64,000 nt of DNA from Canna indica. Taxonomy: Eukaryota; Streptophyta; Magnoliopsida; Zingiberales; Cannaceae. The stretch is taken from NCBI GenBank assembly GCA_034359265.1, contig CP136896.1, positions 19,251,501 to 19,315,500 on the forward strand, in the 5' to 3' direction. The position numbers and the translations under genes were made by a program. The notes below the pieces were generated by a model. It saw only the letters and a program-made list of their open reading frames with translations, was not told the DNA's origin and did not search any database. Shown piece by piece: positions 23,351 through 32,440 of this stretch; within the stretch, counting starts at the first letter, position 1, and every line of letters begins with the position of its first letter.

Positions 23351-24930
23351 ACACAGGTTGGGAACTAACCATCCAACCTTCCTGGCCAAGACTGGAATAC
23401 GGCTCCTAGTCGAGCATCTCCGTCATTCATAAAGATATGACGCAATATGACCTAAGTCAAGTGTCTCCTACGGTGTCTTAGGGATGTCTTTATTGGGAAC
23501 GCTACAATACCCAATACCCGATCTCAACTCCTACACCCGTAACATCATAAACCCATGCGATTTTATTTCATGCATAAATTTTGTTTGTTGGTTCATAACA
23601 GATTATGCTGCCCCTTGAATTTTAATTATGAAATTAAAATTATCATCACCAAGATTAGGGTTTTGTTTTCAATTTACTGTTGAGCCCGAAACTGGTCTAC
23701 CCAAGTCGAATCTGACTTCCAAAGTGTGACCTATGGATCTGAACTATATTTTCTGGTCGAAATGATGGTTACACAACTATGTTCAGTAAACTATACACAT
23801 CACAACAACGTTTTCAAAATCAGATTAGAATCAACAACTCAGCATGAAATTTCAGAAAGATTAAGTTTTCAGCCATCCATGGTAATTAATCCGAAATTCA
23901 CAGAAAATAAATATTTAATTACCATCTAAATAGAACTATAAAATTTGAGATAAATCTCACAACATACATGTTTATTAAACAAGACTAGCAAGAACCAATA
24001 TCACCTTTAAACAAGAATCAAGCTTCATGATCAAGAACCCACATCAAGAACACACGTGGCATTAAGATCAATCCTTATCTTTGTAAAACATGATTACTAT
24101 CCTAAAATCACATATTAATTACAAAGCATGCATTAACGTATAGAAACCCAAATTGGTAAGCAATTCAAAGCATAGATCTCAAAAATACACAAGAGTCTTC
24201 TCTTAGGCATTTCATCAAACACCTTGACACTACTGGAATAATAGGCATCAGCAATGGCTCTAACCGTTGTTGAGCCGTTGCTGAAAACCATCAGCAACGG
24301 TGTACAACGGCTCCACCCGTTGCAACAGAGCCATGGCAGAAAAATGTGTTGCTGATAATTTAGCAACGAATCAGCAACGGCCGCTCGGGTCGTTGCTAAT
24401 AATACTATCAGCAACGGTTTTGCCACGGATCCAGTTCCATTGTTGATAACAATTATTAGCAACGACCCGCATATCCGTAACAACGCCGTTAGTGAAAGAC
24501 CGTTGCTAAGCCGTTGTTGTAGGTCTTCAGCAACGGCTTTCGATACACTTTTAGTAACAAATTTCCCACGGACGACCGTGGGAAAGCCGTTGCTGATTAC
24601 TAGATACTGATACCGAAAAAACTTTAAAATTCCAAATTTTCATTAATACATTGATACATTATTTGATACATAACTCACACACCCATATACACATCCATTC
24701 ACACATCACAAATACACCCATATATATATCAAAATAATTATACTTATATTTATAATTATCCACAATCGAATAAAAACTATTCAAATGCAAAATTTAAGTA
24801 TCAATATCCAAATAAAATAAAATTGAAATATATATAGTATCGAAGTATCAAAGTCAATATAATAAAAAAATAATAAATCTCACGATGACGATGGAGGATG
24901 GTCTGGATCATATGGCGAAGTCTGGAGTGC

Positions 24931-25850
24931 CTAGGTGTACACCGGCGTGGACTGACTCGAGGACGATGGATCAGATGATGCTGCTCCGGGATGACCTGAC
25001 AAGTTGCGTAGCATAACTTGCATATCCACCATCATCTGACTCTGACACTCTATCAACTCAGTCTGACGCGCGATCGTCTCCTCCAATGTCCTTATCCTGC
25101 TACTATGATCATCTCTAGACCTGGAGGTCGACGGCCGCTCACCAGCATGCGGAGGGGTCGATGCCCCAAGTGGCCCTAGCACAGCTCGCGCATGACCACT
25201 ATCTGCAAAATCATACACGGCTGCTGCGTCAATGTCCTCGGGGGTGCCTCCGCGCTGTATCACCGTCTGATTGTAGGTCTCCTACTCGAGTTTAATTTTT
25301 TGTTTAATATTTTTCATAAAACTTAAATTACAAATATATAATGAATAATTTAAATAAATATACTTACCATAATAAATGTAGCGCGGTTGTCGACGTAGTC
25401 CCTCGTCCCATGCACTCGACGGTGTGTCCGCTCAAACACCGTAATTGGGGAGGGTCGCTGGACAGTCCCGTCGTCCAACACCGTCGTCTACATTTACAGA
25501 ACAAATACATTAATTAGTACACAGAGTAACAAATAAAATATAAAATTAAAATTAAGGTATACTTACCATACGGTTCGCGTGCACAACAAATGCAATAGAG
25601 CCGCCAGTGTGACACGCTCCTCCCCTCGACATGCGGTTTCTAGCAGCAGTCCTAAAAATCTCCTACCATCGATCCATCGACCACATCGCCATGAGCTGGT
25701 CCCATATATCGGACATAATCCAATCGGGGCCGTATCCCCGAGTCTTCGCGATGTTAGTGGTCCCAACTCAAGCCATCGCTTGGGATCAGGACTGCCCATA
25801 TGCCCATTGTACCTCACATGTGAAAAAGCCTCCCAAGCAGCGTAAATGAA
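24931..25850 (-). pseudogene. CACTA Transposase_24-like protein, C-terminal exons
   Basis: Three open pieces on the minus strand fit the plant En/Spm-family protein (PF03004-like). One (about 25700-25560) ends in GGACHTGGSIAFVVHANRM, with the HTGGS hallmark. A second (about 25495-25370) includes ITVFERTHRRVHGTRDYVD. A third (25300-24931) reads RGGTPEDIDA, YDFADSGHARAVLGPLGAST and a coiled-coil-like RIRTLEETIARQTELIEC. The same three blocks recur in the CACTA relic at 48.9-49.7 kb, and the last recurs in the relic at 62.1-62.5 kb. The upstream part of the protein is not recognisable. Confidence 0.75.
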
Positions 25851-25897
25851 GGATCTCTGGTTCTCAGCCGCAATTCAATCTCTACCGTAGTTTGTAC

Positions 25898-26359
25898 TTA
25901 TGTGATATCAACCGCTGTAGTATCTGGTGGGACTAACGTCTCAGTAACTGGCCGATCAACATTATCATTCACGTGAAATTGACCCCCAAGACTATCAAGT
26001 ATCATAGTTCTATAGGGATTAGATTGACTAGATGAGGAAACACTAGCAGAGGAAGATTCACTATATGTCTGAACGACAGGATTGCTCGACATCCCGACTT
26101 CACGTGACTCCCCGTGATAAGTCCATAGAAAATATCTTGGTGCAAATCCTTTGCTATATACATGCAAAGTGACAATTTCCCAATCCAAAAATCGTCCATT
26201 CAAGCAAATACGGCACGGACATCGGATTTTATCACCAGCGCTAAGGAATTTTCGATTCGAATAGACGAAATTTTGAAACTAAGTTACGCCTAATCGACAC
26301 TCATTCGTTAAAGCTCCACGATCAAGACGTCGATACATCCAACTTCGATCAGCCGACAT
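25898..26359 (-). pseudogene. CACTA transposase-associated domain (N-terminus), with a stop
   Basis: From ATG 26359 the minus strand reads MSADRSWMYRRLDRGALTNE, then a TAG at 26281-26279, then FQNFVYSNRKFLSAGDKIRC and a CPCRICLNG Cys cluster with LYxKGF-like text. This is the Transpos_assoc domain that begins En/Spm TNP2 proteins. After about 150 codons the frame leaves recognisable sequence, and the catalytic domain is absent. It is a decayed fragment. Confidence 0.85.
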
Positions 26360-26455
26360 GATTCTATCAATCAATGACAATTTCTTTGGTTAATGCCTTT
26401 AGGTGAGATAGTCCTATTCCATTCGGAATTTATGTTATTCATATGCACTAAGTAT

Positions 26456-26713
26456 TTCTTTTAACCGCTAACTTCATTCTAAATTTTGGCAGCATCTCCC
26501 TATAGTTCTCCGAATACGCATATCATCTGGGCGCGTATCAGAGAACAAGAGAGATGCTGCCAAAATTTAGAATAAGTTAACGGTTAAAAGAAAAACGTAA
26601 GTGCGATACAAATAACTATATTCCCAAATTATCCAATCAGGGACAATTCAAGGGTTGTACGTCGTATAAAAGATCATCTACTTCTTTTATACGAACATAC
26701 AACCCCCGAACGG
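26456..26713. repeat. Two imperfect hairpins in the CACTA 5' region
   Basis: First hairpin: TTCTTTTAACCGCTAACTTC at about 26456 pairs with the segment ending at about 26606, sharing TTCTAAATTTTGGCAGCATC. Second: GGGTTGTACGTCGTATAAAA near 26653 pairs with TTTTATACGAACATACAACC near 26695-26713. Just downstream (26820-26940) there are short repeats of a 'GATTCYGGCGCGAGTSC' type. Confidence 0.75.
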
Positions 26714-28249
26714 ATCTAAGGTTTTGCTAAATTATATCTGACTCGTCGATGCGTACGTGAAACATATCAACTCGTCGGATAGATGATTATTTTCTAAATA
26801 TTTCGAGTCAGTTCAAGTCCATAGTGGATAATTCAGACACGAGTCCAAATTAGATGATTTCGGCGGGAGTCCGTAATGGACGATTCCGGCGCGAGTGCGA
26901 AGTGGACGATTCTAGCACGAGTCCACTTAGGACAACTCCGGACTAATTAACATTTTAACTAATTAATTAATATTAATCTACAATATTTTAACTAATTTAA
27001 ATAATTAACCTATCATTATTAAATATTAATCTAACTAAATTAATCTAAAAATTAATCTAAACTCTAACAATTAATCTAAATCATAACAATTAATCTAAAC
27101 CCTAAAAATTAATCTAACAAATTAAACAATTAATTAAATAAATAATCTAAACAATTAATTAAATAATTAAATAATTAAATAAAAAATTAATATTTTGGCA
27201 TTTTCGGCGTCGGAGTCCAGTGTTCGAACAATGCATAAACCACCGACCGCCGACCAAAACCCTATTTTAAGGGTTTCGGCCGGATCTAATGAATAGGCGG
27301 TCGGAGGCGACGAGGAATCGAACGGGAGGCAGCGGTCGAAACCGGTGGTCGAGGACGGGGTGGCGGCGTCGGCAGTGGCAGCAAGAATCAGTGGCGTCGG
27401 CGGTGGCAGCGAGCGGCGGCAGCAGCAGAGGAAGAGGAAGAAGGGGGCGGGCGCGATCGTGTGCCCTATATAAACTTATCAACAACGGCTCACTTAACCG
27501 TACGTTAGAACGCCGTTGCTGATAAGTTTATCATCAGCAACGGCTAACGTGTCCATTAGAAAGCCGTTGCTAAGGTAATTAATATCTGCAACGGCTCGCA
27601 TGTCCGTTAGAACGTCGTTGCAGATATAACATATCTGCAACGGCTTGAGCGGCCGTTGCTGATAGCCGTTGCTGAAGACCCAATTTCTAGTAGTGTGAGG
27701 GCACCCCTTCTTCCACCTTGACCGAGCACCCCTAGGGTATTCCTAGGGCTGCCGAGCCACAAAGGGGAAATCTCGGGTTCCCTCCCACAAGTCGACACAA
27801 GATTTCGGTGATCAAAACACAAAATCGACGGGAAACAATCAAGAATGGAACAACACTCAAATCGGCTCAAAAACACGAGAGAAAACCCGAGAAAAAGAGG
27901 GGTAAAACCACTCACATGATTAGGAAGAAGAAATAGAGAAAGACTTCTAAGCGGCGGCCTCCGAATACAGCCTCAAAGGTGCGACGGCTCCAAGAATCAA
28001 GAAGAGGGGGGGGGGGCTCCACTTCAAGCCGGCTGCCCAAGAGAGGGGAAGAGGGAGAGGGGCGGCTGGGCGGCTCCTCTCTTCCTCCAAGGCTTGGCTC
28101 CAAGAGAGGGGAAGGAGAGGGGCGACGTGGCTCGGCGACTGGCTTTGCTCGGCGACTGTAAGAGGGGGAGGGAGAGGGGCAGCTCGATGGCTAGCTCCTC
28201 TCTTCCTCAATCGGCTGGTACGACTCCAATAGGGAGCCGCCTAACCAAT

Positions 28250-28690
28250 GAGGGGAGCCGCCTTAGGAGAGTTGACGTCCAGGAAATCCACCATAGGGAT
28301 AGTAGGTTCAGCGATCACAAGATCCCCGGAGCCCGTCATTGGATGAGCACTGCTCGTCTCCTTTTTCCTCCAATTTTCTCACGTGGGGCTTGGCATGAAA
28401 CCTCGTTATTCTGGTCCTCCCATGCATGCACATCTCTACCAGCCAAGAACCCAGTTCTCCTCCCAAGATTCAATCTCTTCTTTCTATTCCTAACTGTCGT
28501 CCAGTCTTCCCTATCCGAGGAAGATCTCGGGACAAAGAGAGGCTCCTCGTGAAAGATAGTTACAGAAGACTTACCTATTGTCCTTGCCTCACAGCGCCAA
28601 TTGTTGAGTTTGTAGTGGGTAACAGCATTAGGGTTGATCCAGCGTTGAGGTCTTTGGACGCCGGTATTCTTCTCGCCGAGAGTCATGTTT
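28250..28690 (-). pseudogene. LINE ORF1 N-terminal part, separated by LTR-like element A
   Basis: The minus-strand frame from about 28640 contains EEPLFVPRSSSDREDWTTVR and NRKKRLNLGRRTGF, typical of the low-complexity basic start of L1 ORF1. A parallel frame continues MTGSGDLVIAEPTIPMVDFL until about 28240, where the GC-rich element begins. Together with the knuckles at 22349, it shows one ORF1 split by the insertion. Frame changes mark it as dead. Confidence 0.55.
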
Positions 28691-28769
28691 CTCCAAAAAC
28701 TCTCTTAACTATTTAGGGTTGTGTTGGTATGGTTAAGTACGTGTTAGAATGAGAGGATATATGTGAGAC

Positions 28770-29131
28770 ATAGTACATCACGTGGGAGTTCTTCCCCTTC
28801 TTTTACTGTTCTCAGTTGCAATAGCTAAAGAAGATATGTAAAATAAAGTAGAAATATTTAGGTTAAGTTTCAAGGTTGGGGCGACAGGGAAAGAAAAAGC
28901 GGCGGGAGAAAAAAAATGTGGCCAGGTGACGGTTCTGCGGCGATACATGGTCGTCGCAAACAAGCGATAGCAATGTCATCGCAATGCCGTAGCAAATTCA
29001 ATGTTTTGCGATGGCTAATCTACCGATTGCAGTACCGTCGCTAGGTGGCGACACCAGTTCACAATGGTCGAAGAACCGTAGCAATTGCGATGGTCAAATA
29101 GCGGTTGCAAATTGTTGATTTTCTAGTAGTG
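28770..29131. mobile_element. Orphan CACTA terminus
   Basis: Ends in TTTTCTAGTAGTG at 29131, the reverse complement of CACTACTAGAAAA. Before it is a zone of repeated GCRATGG/CCGTAGCAA-type motifs like the subterminal repeats of CACTA elements. No matching left end is found in the window. Confidence 0.7.
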
Positions 29132-29630
29132 ACATCTCTGGATCAGCGACGACTCATTTCGAGCAAAATCCTTACGAGATTATCGGGCGGTATCTTAATT
29201 CGCCAATCCTTCATCGTCCTGTAATATATACATACACGAAACGCCTCAGGTACCCTATATTCAATTTCTATTATTTTATTCTGACTTGAGCATCAAAGTA
29301 TTTTTTTGCAAATTCTCTCCTCCTGGAGTCCACTTAACTAGAAAACCAACCAAGTTGGACTACACCTCTTCGACGTTCATGCGGAACAATGTTAATTTAA
29401 CCAAACAATTTTGCAATACACAAGCCATCTGCACGAGGCTTAAAACATTCTTTTAAAATAAATTCTATAACGTGGAATGAATCAAGAATGGCAGTATTCC
29501 TGTGCAATTAGTCAATATATATCATTTGTTTTTAATCATTACATTTCGGCCCATCCATATGTTACCCCCTTCGCTACCCGCTTCCTTTTGAAGAGCCAGT
29601 TCGGGACCCCTAATTCAGCCCCAGGATACC

Positions 29631-29676
<46 letters not shown>

Positions 29677-30153
29677 TAGCGGATCAGAATAGACCATCTC
29701 GGAAGCTCCGTCCATGAATCATGTGTTAATTTTTGGTTTCTATTGACGTCGGCCGCGTGCATGTTTCGACTTCTACGCGAAGTCTTAAGGAAAATATCGA
29801 ACACGGCAACACAGCTTGTCAAATGATCAAGCGACGAATTATTTGATCAACTGAATATTTTAACGACATCTTGACCATGCATTTTAAAAGTCAATCATTT
29901 TGCCACGTTGTCCTCAGAACCTTCATTAAGTCACAAGTACAGGTGTCAAGATTCTTCTCTTCAAGCTAAGTATTAGCGCGTACATCACATCGGAGAAGGA
30001 AAGCATCTATGAACGCACAATTGATCGAGTAGTTTATTGCAAGAAGGAGAAATGATTTCTGTTGAAAATAATACTACAATGAATTTAAAAAATAATACTA
30101 TAACTTCCTATCGAACTCTATCGTGTACAAAAATGAAAATAAAATTGGAGTAT
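29132..30153. other. Intergenic DNA downstream of the GT92 gene
   Basis: No gene or repeat boundary is recognised except the TA microsatellite at 29637-29673. Signals for the 3' end of the minus-strand GT92 gene are expected near 30000-30150; AT-rich runs with AATAAT-like strings are present there. Confidence 0.6.
29637..29673. repeat. (TA)n microsatellite
   Basis: About 18 uninterrupted TA repeats. Confidence 0.97.
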
Positions 30154-31833
30154 CTAGTTCTGCCAGATCATTTGGTATTCTCCACTGGGGCCCACGGTGC
30201 CAAACCACCGTCTCGTTGTGTCCCGAATTAGAGTATCATTCACCTCACAGAACTTCCCCGCCCAACCTCTCGGTTCGATCGGCTCGGATCCTAGGCCGGG
30301 CGTCCGGTCCTTTGACCCGAGGTTCGTCGATTCTCTCCAATCGGCCACGTAGGTCGACACACGCCTTCGGAATTTAACCTTGAACTCGTCCCAAGCTTGG
30401 TATTTGTAGTGGTTCACCCTGGCCTCCCTTACGTTCTTCCACCTTGTTTTGAACTCATCCCCCAACTCAAAATGGTGAATCGAGTTGGTCAGCGAGTAGC
30501 CGACCGCGTCGAGCCGAACAAATGACTTGTGTCGCTCGTCGATTCGCCGCCGGCAGGTGTAACCTTGAGTCGCCCCGCCGCGAGGATGCACCCGTTGGCC
30601 GGAAGGCCCGAAATCGAGACATCGGATGGCGACCTGGCCGACCTCCGGTGGGACAGAGATGAGCGAGCTAATCATGGACCGGTCTGGGCGGTCCGACCCG
30701 GTCCAGGCCGGCGCGAGGACGAACTCATCCACGTCGAGGAATGCCATCCACTCGCACTCATCCCGGTTCTCCGCGGCGCAGTGGGAAAACCCGGCTTCCT
30801 GGGTCTTTGGCCACGGCCAGGACCGGGTCTCCATGTTGAACCCTTCTGAAACGAGTTGGCTCACCACCGAGTCCAACCCGTCCTCGCTCCCGTTGTCGTA
30901 TAGGATGAATTGTTCGATACCAACGCCGGCGTGGTACGCTACCCACTCCGGGAGGAACTTGGCGACGTTGAACACCATCGTGCATGAGCAGATTCGGAAG
31001 CGTTCCCTCGACGCCTTTCCGTGGCGCGGCAGCTCGTAGTTGGCTACCGTCGGGATAGGCGCCTCGTCGGGGCCGATAGAGAGAGACACCCGCACCGACC
31101 CTGTTCTTGACACCTCAGCGGCGGGTGGGTGGGGACAGCGAAAGACCTCCTGGGCGGAGGTAGTTGCGGGGGTTGCCGCGATGGCGGCGCCGCCTGAGGC
31201 CGGTGAAAAGATGCACTGGATACCGGCAGCCGGAAGGTTGAAGTCTTTCCTGCGATTGATGCCCTTGGCGAAGACGATAACATCGTCGTCAGTGGAGAAC
31301 GACTCATAGGCGATCCGACCGGACCATCTGATCATCTCCCGCGGCGCGGGGTCCTCCAGGCCGACCAGCGGAGAGACCGCGTCAGAGGGTCCGATGAGGC
31401 GCGGCGTGTAGAAGGGCCGCACGCGGCGGAGGCGGTTGGGGAGGGTGCAGCGGAAGGCAGAGGGGCCGGCAGTGCGGGCGGGGGAGTTGGCGCCCGAATG
31501 GAAGAGACAGGAGAGAGAAGCGGCATCGGCGGACGAGGAAGCATTAGGGGGGAGGAGGAGGAGCACCTCCCAGTCGGGGAGGAGGATGGAATCAAGCGGC
31601 AGCGGGGATTGGTGGCGGGGGAGGGAGCCGAGCAGCTCTCGGACAGCGTTGTTGGCAAGGCGGTCGATGGGTTGATTGAGGGCGGCGGAACGGGAAGTGA
31701 GGGGAGGCGGCGGGGGCGAGGGGGAGGAGACGGCGGATGGGAGGATGTCGCGGAAGATGTGGTAGGAAAAGGAGGCGGCGAGGAAGACGAAGATGGCGAT
31801 GAACAGAAGCGACGTCGTCAGCTTGCGTCGCAT
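30154..31833 (-). CDS. Glycosyltransferase family 92 (DUF23) protein
   Basis: A single-exon gene of 559 residues. I use ATG 31833 (MRRKLTTSLLFIAIFVFLAA). The open frame extends 25 codons upstream, but only from a GTG. Residues 6-27 form one hydrophobic segment, so it is probably a type II Golgi membrane protein. A Pro/Ser-rich stem follows. The GT92 domain runs from about 278 (ICSCTMVFNVAKFLPEWVAY, then ILYDNGSEDG) through the acidic metal-binding box LDVDEF (367-371) to about 520 (HHFELGD, VNHYKYQAW). Family members with known activity (GALS) add galactose to pectic galactan. This protein looks more like the RCOM_0530710/At1g27200 branch, whose substrate I cannot assign. It is very GC-rich at the N-terminus, unlike its AT-rich surroundings. 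Plus-strand open frames inside it are shadows. Confidence 0.93.
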   Translation of the reverse strand: MRRKLTTSLLFIAIFVFLAASFSYHIFRDILPSAVSSPSPPPPPLTSRSAALNQPIDRLANNAVRELLGSLPRHQSPLPLDSILLPDWEVLLLLPPNASSSADAASLSCLFHSGANSPARTAGPSAFRCTLPNRLRRVRPFYTPRLIGPSDAVSPLVGLEDPAPREMIRWSGRIAYESFSTDDDVIVFAKGINRRKDFNLPAAGIQCIFSPASGGAAIAATPATTSAQEVFRCPHPPAAEVSRTGSVRVSLSIGPDEAPIPTVANYELPRHGKASRERFRICSCTMVFNVAKFLPEWVAYHAGVGIEQFILYDNGSEDGLDSVVSQLVSEGFNMETRSWPWPKTQEAGFSHCAAENRDECEWMAFLDVDEFVLAPAWTGSDRPDRSMISSLISVPPEVGQVAIRCLDFGPSGQRVHPRGGATQGYTCRRRIDERHKSFVRLDAVGYSLTNSIHHFELGDEFKTRWKNVREARVNHYKYQAWDEFKVKFRRRVSTYVADWRESTNLGSKDRTPGLGSEPIEPRGWAGKFCEVNDTLIRDTTRRWFGTVGPSGEYQMIWQN

Positions 31834-31918
31834 CGTATCGGTCGAAGTCGCAGGTAGAGAATTAGAAGACGAAGAGCGGGATGAGTCATGAGACGAGCTT
31901 CCGATCACGGCAATATCA

Positions 31919-31925
31919 TTTTATA
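31919..31925 (-). promoter_or_regulatory. Likely TATA box of the GT92 gene
   Basis: On the minus strand TATAAAA (in TTGTTATAAAATG) lies about 86 bp upstream of ATG 31833, a fitting distance for a short leader. Confidence 0.5.
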
Positions 31926-32227
31926 ACAAAATAATAATAATTAAAGGGAATATACTATTTCCTTTCTTAATATCCATTTAACCCGCATATTTGTTACCCA
32001 ATTGCCACTCATCCACCTGGCTTGTAATTCGAGGCACTGGTTGGTTCCTCTGCGGGGCCCACGTGAGTACCTATAACAAGGCCAGATAACTGATCTGGGG
32101 AAGCAATCTACGCGTACGGTGGTATAAAAATGGAAGCTTTGTTATGTGAATGGGTCAGAACTCATAAAGCCTTTAATTGCACTTGGTGGCATATTAGTCA
32201 GGACTCAATCACTCAATAATCATTTTC

Positions 32228-32440
32228 TATGGAGCCGGGTTCCGTCGACTCAGCACTAATCTCAAAGTAACTTTTTGTTGCTTTGTGATTCGTGCTGAGT
32301 CATCCGAGCCGAGCTCCATAACTTTTTTTATGGAGCAGGGCTCCATAGAAGTTGTGTCCTTGTGAATCGCATATAAAGCACGAATCGCAAAGCAACAAAA
32401 TTAGGGAGCCGGGCTCCATAGAAGTTGTGTCCCTGTGAAT
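32228..32440. repeat. Inverted-repeat cluster with GGAGCCGGGCTCC arms
   Basis: TATGGAGC…GACTCAGCAC (32228-32256) is inverted as GTGCTGAGTC…GCTCCATA (32292-32320). To the right, GGGCTCCATAGAAGTTGTGT occurs twice (about 32339 and 32410), and a block complementary to TTTTGTTGCTTTGTGATTCG recurs. It resembles a rearranged foldback MITE upstream of the GT92 gene. Confidence 0.65.

Larger units (their letters stand above)
24228..27695 (-). mobile_element. CACTA (En/Spm) DNA transposon, internally deleted, 3,468 bp
   Basis: The ends are CACTACTGGAATAATAGGC and the reverse complement of CACTACTAGAAATTGGG. The 3-bp duplication is TGA (24225-24227 and 27696-27698). Both subterminal zones are packed with GCAACGGC-type repeats in both orientations, the usual transposase-binding pattern. 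Inside, on the minus strand, are only a transposase-associated N-terminal domain and C-terminal exons of a second protein. The catalytic Transposase_21 region is missing. The element is therefore non-autonomous but has ends that could be mobilised in trans. Confidence 0.96.
22350..28240 (+). repeat. LTR-like element A (TGTCACGCCCC type), split by a CACTA element
   Basis: Starts TGTCACGCCCCAAACTCAGG in the middle of LINE ORF1. Its far end is where ORF1 resumes, around 28230-28250. Excluding the CACTA insert it is about 2.4 kb. It shares the start, a GTGCGGAAATAAATG-type block and a hairpin block with elements B (41958) and C (63527). It also shares with B a 'CCCTAGG … GGGCTGCC' block (27740-27760 in A, 44475-44500 in B). 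It has no coding capacity. Whether it is a solo LTR or a large non-autonomous derivative is unclear, and I could not fix a target duplication. Confidence 0.65.
16190..28700 (-). mobile_element. L1-type LINE, interrupted by three nested elements
   Basis: Minus-strand order is ORF1 N-terminus (28690-28250), LTR-like element A with a CACTA inside (28240-22350), ORF1 zinc knuckles and DUF4283-like part (22349-19906, with a MITE at 20443-20661), then ORF2 (19845-16283). Without the insertions the element would be about 6.4 kb, normal for plant L1. The 3' end has no visible poly-A, because the Harbinger element starts 97 bp beyond ORF2. No target duplication could be identified. All reading frames carry lesions. 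Confidence 0.85.

Noticed and set aside
30529..31857. Long plus-strand open frames over the GT92 gene
   Set aside because: GC-rich coding DNA leaves complementary frames open; none resembles a protein, and the minus-strand product is clearly GT92.
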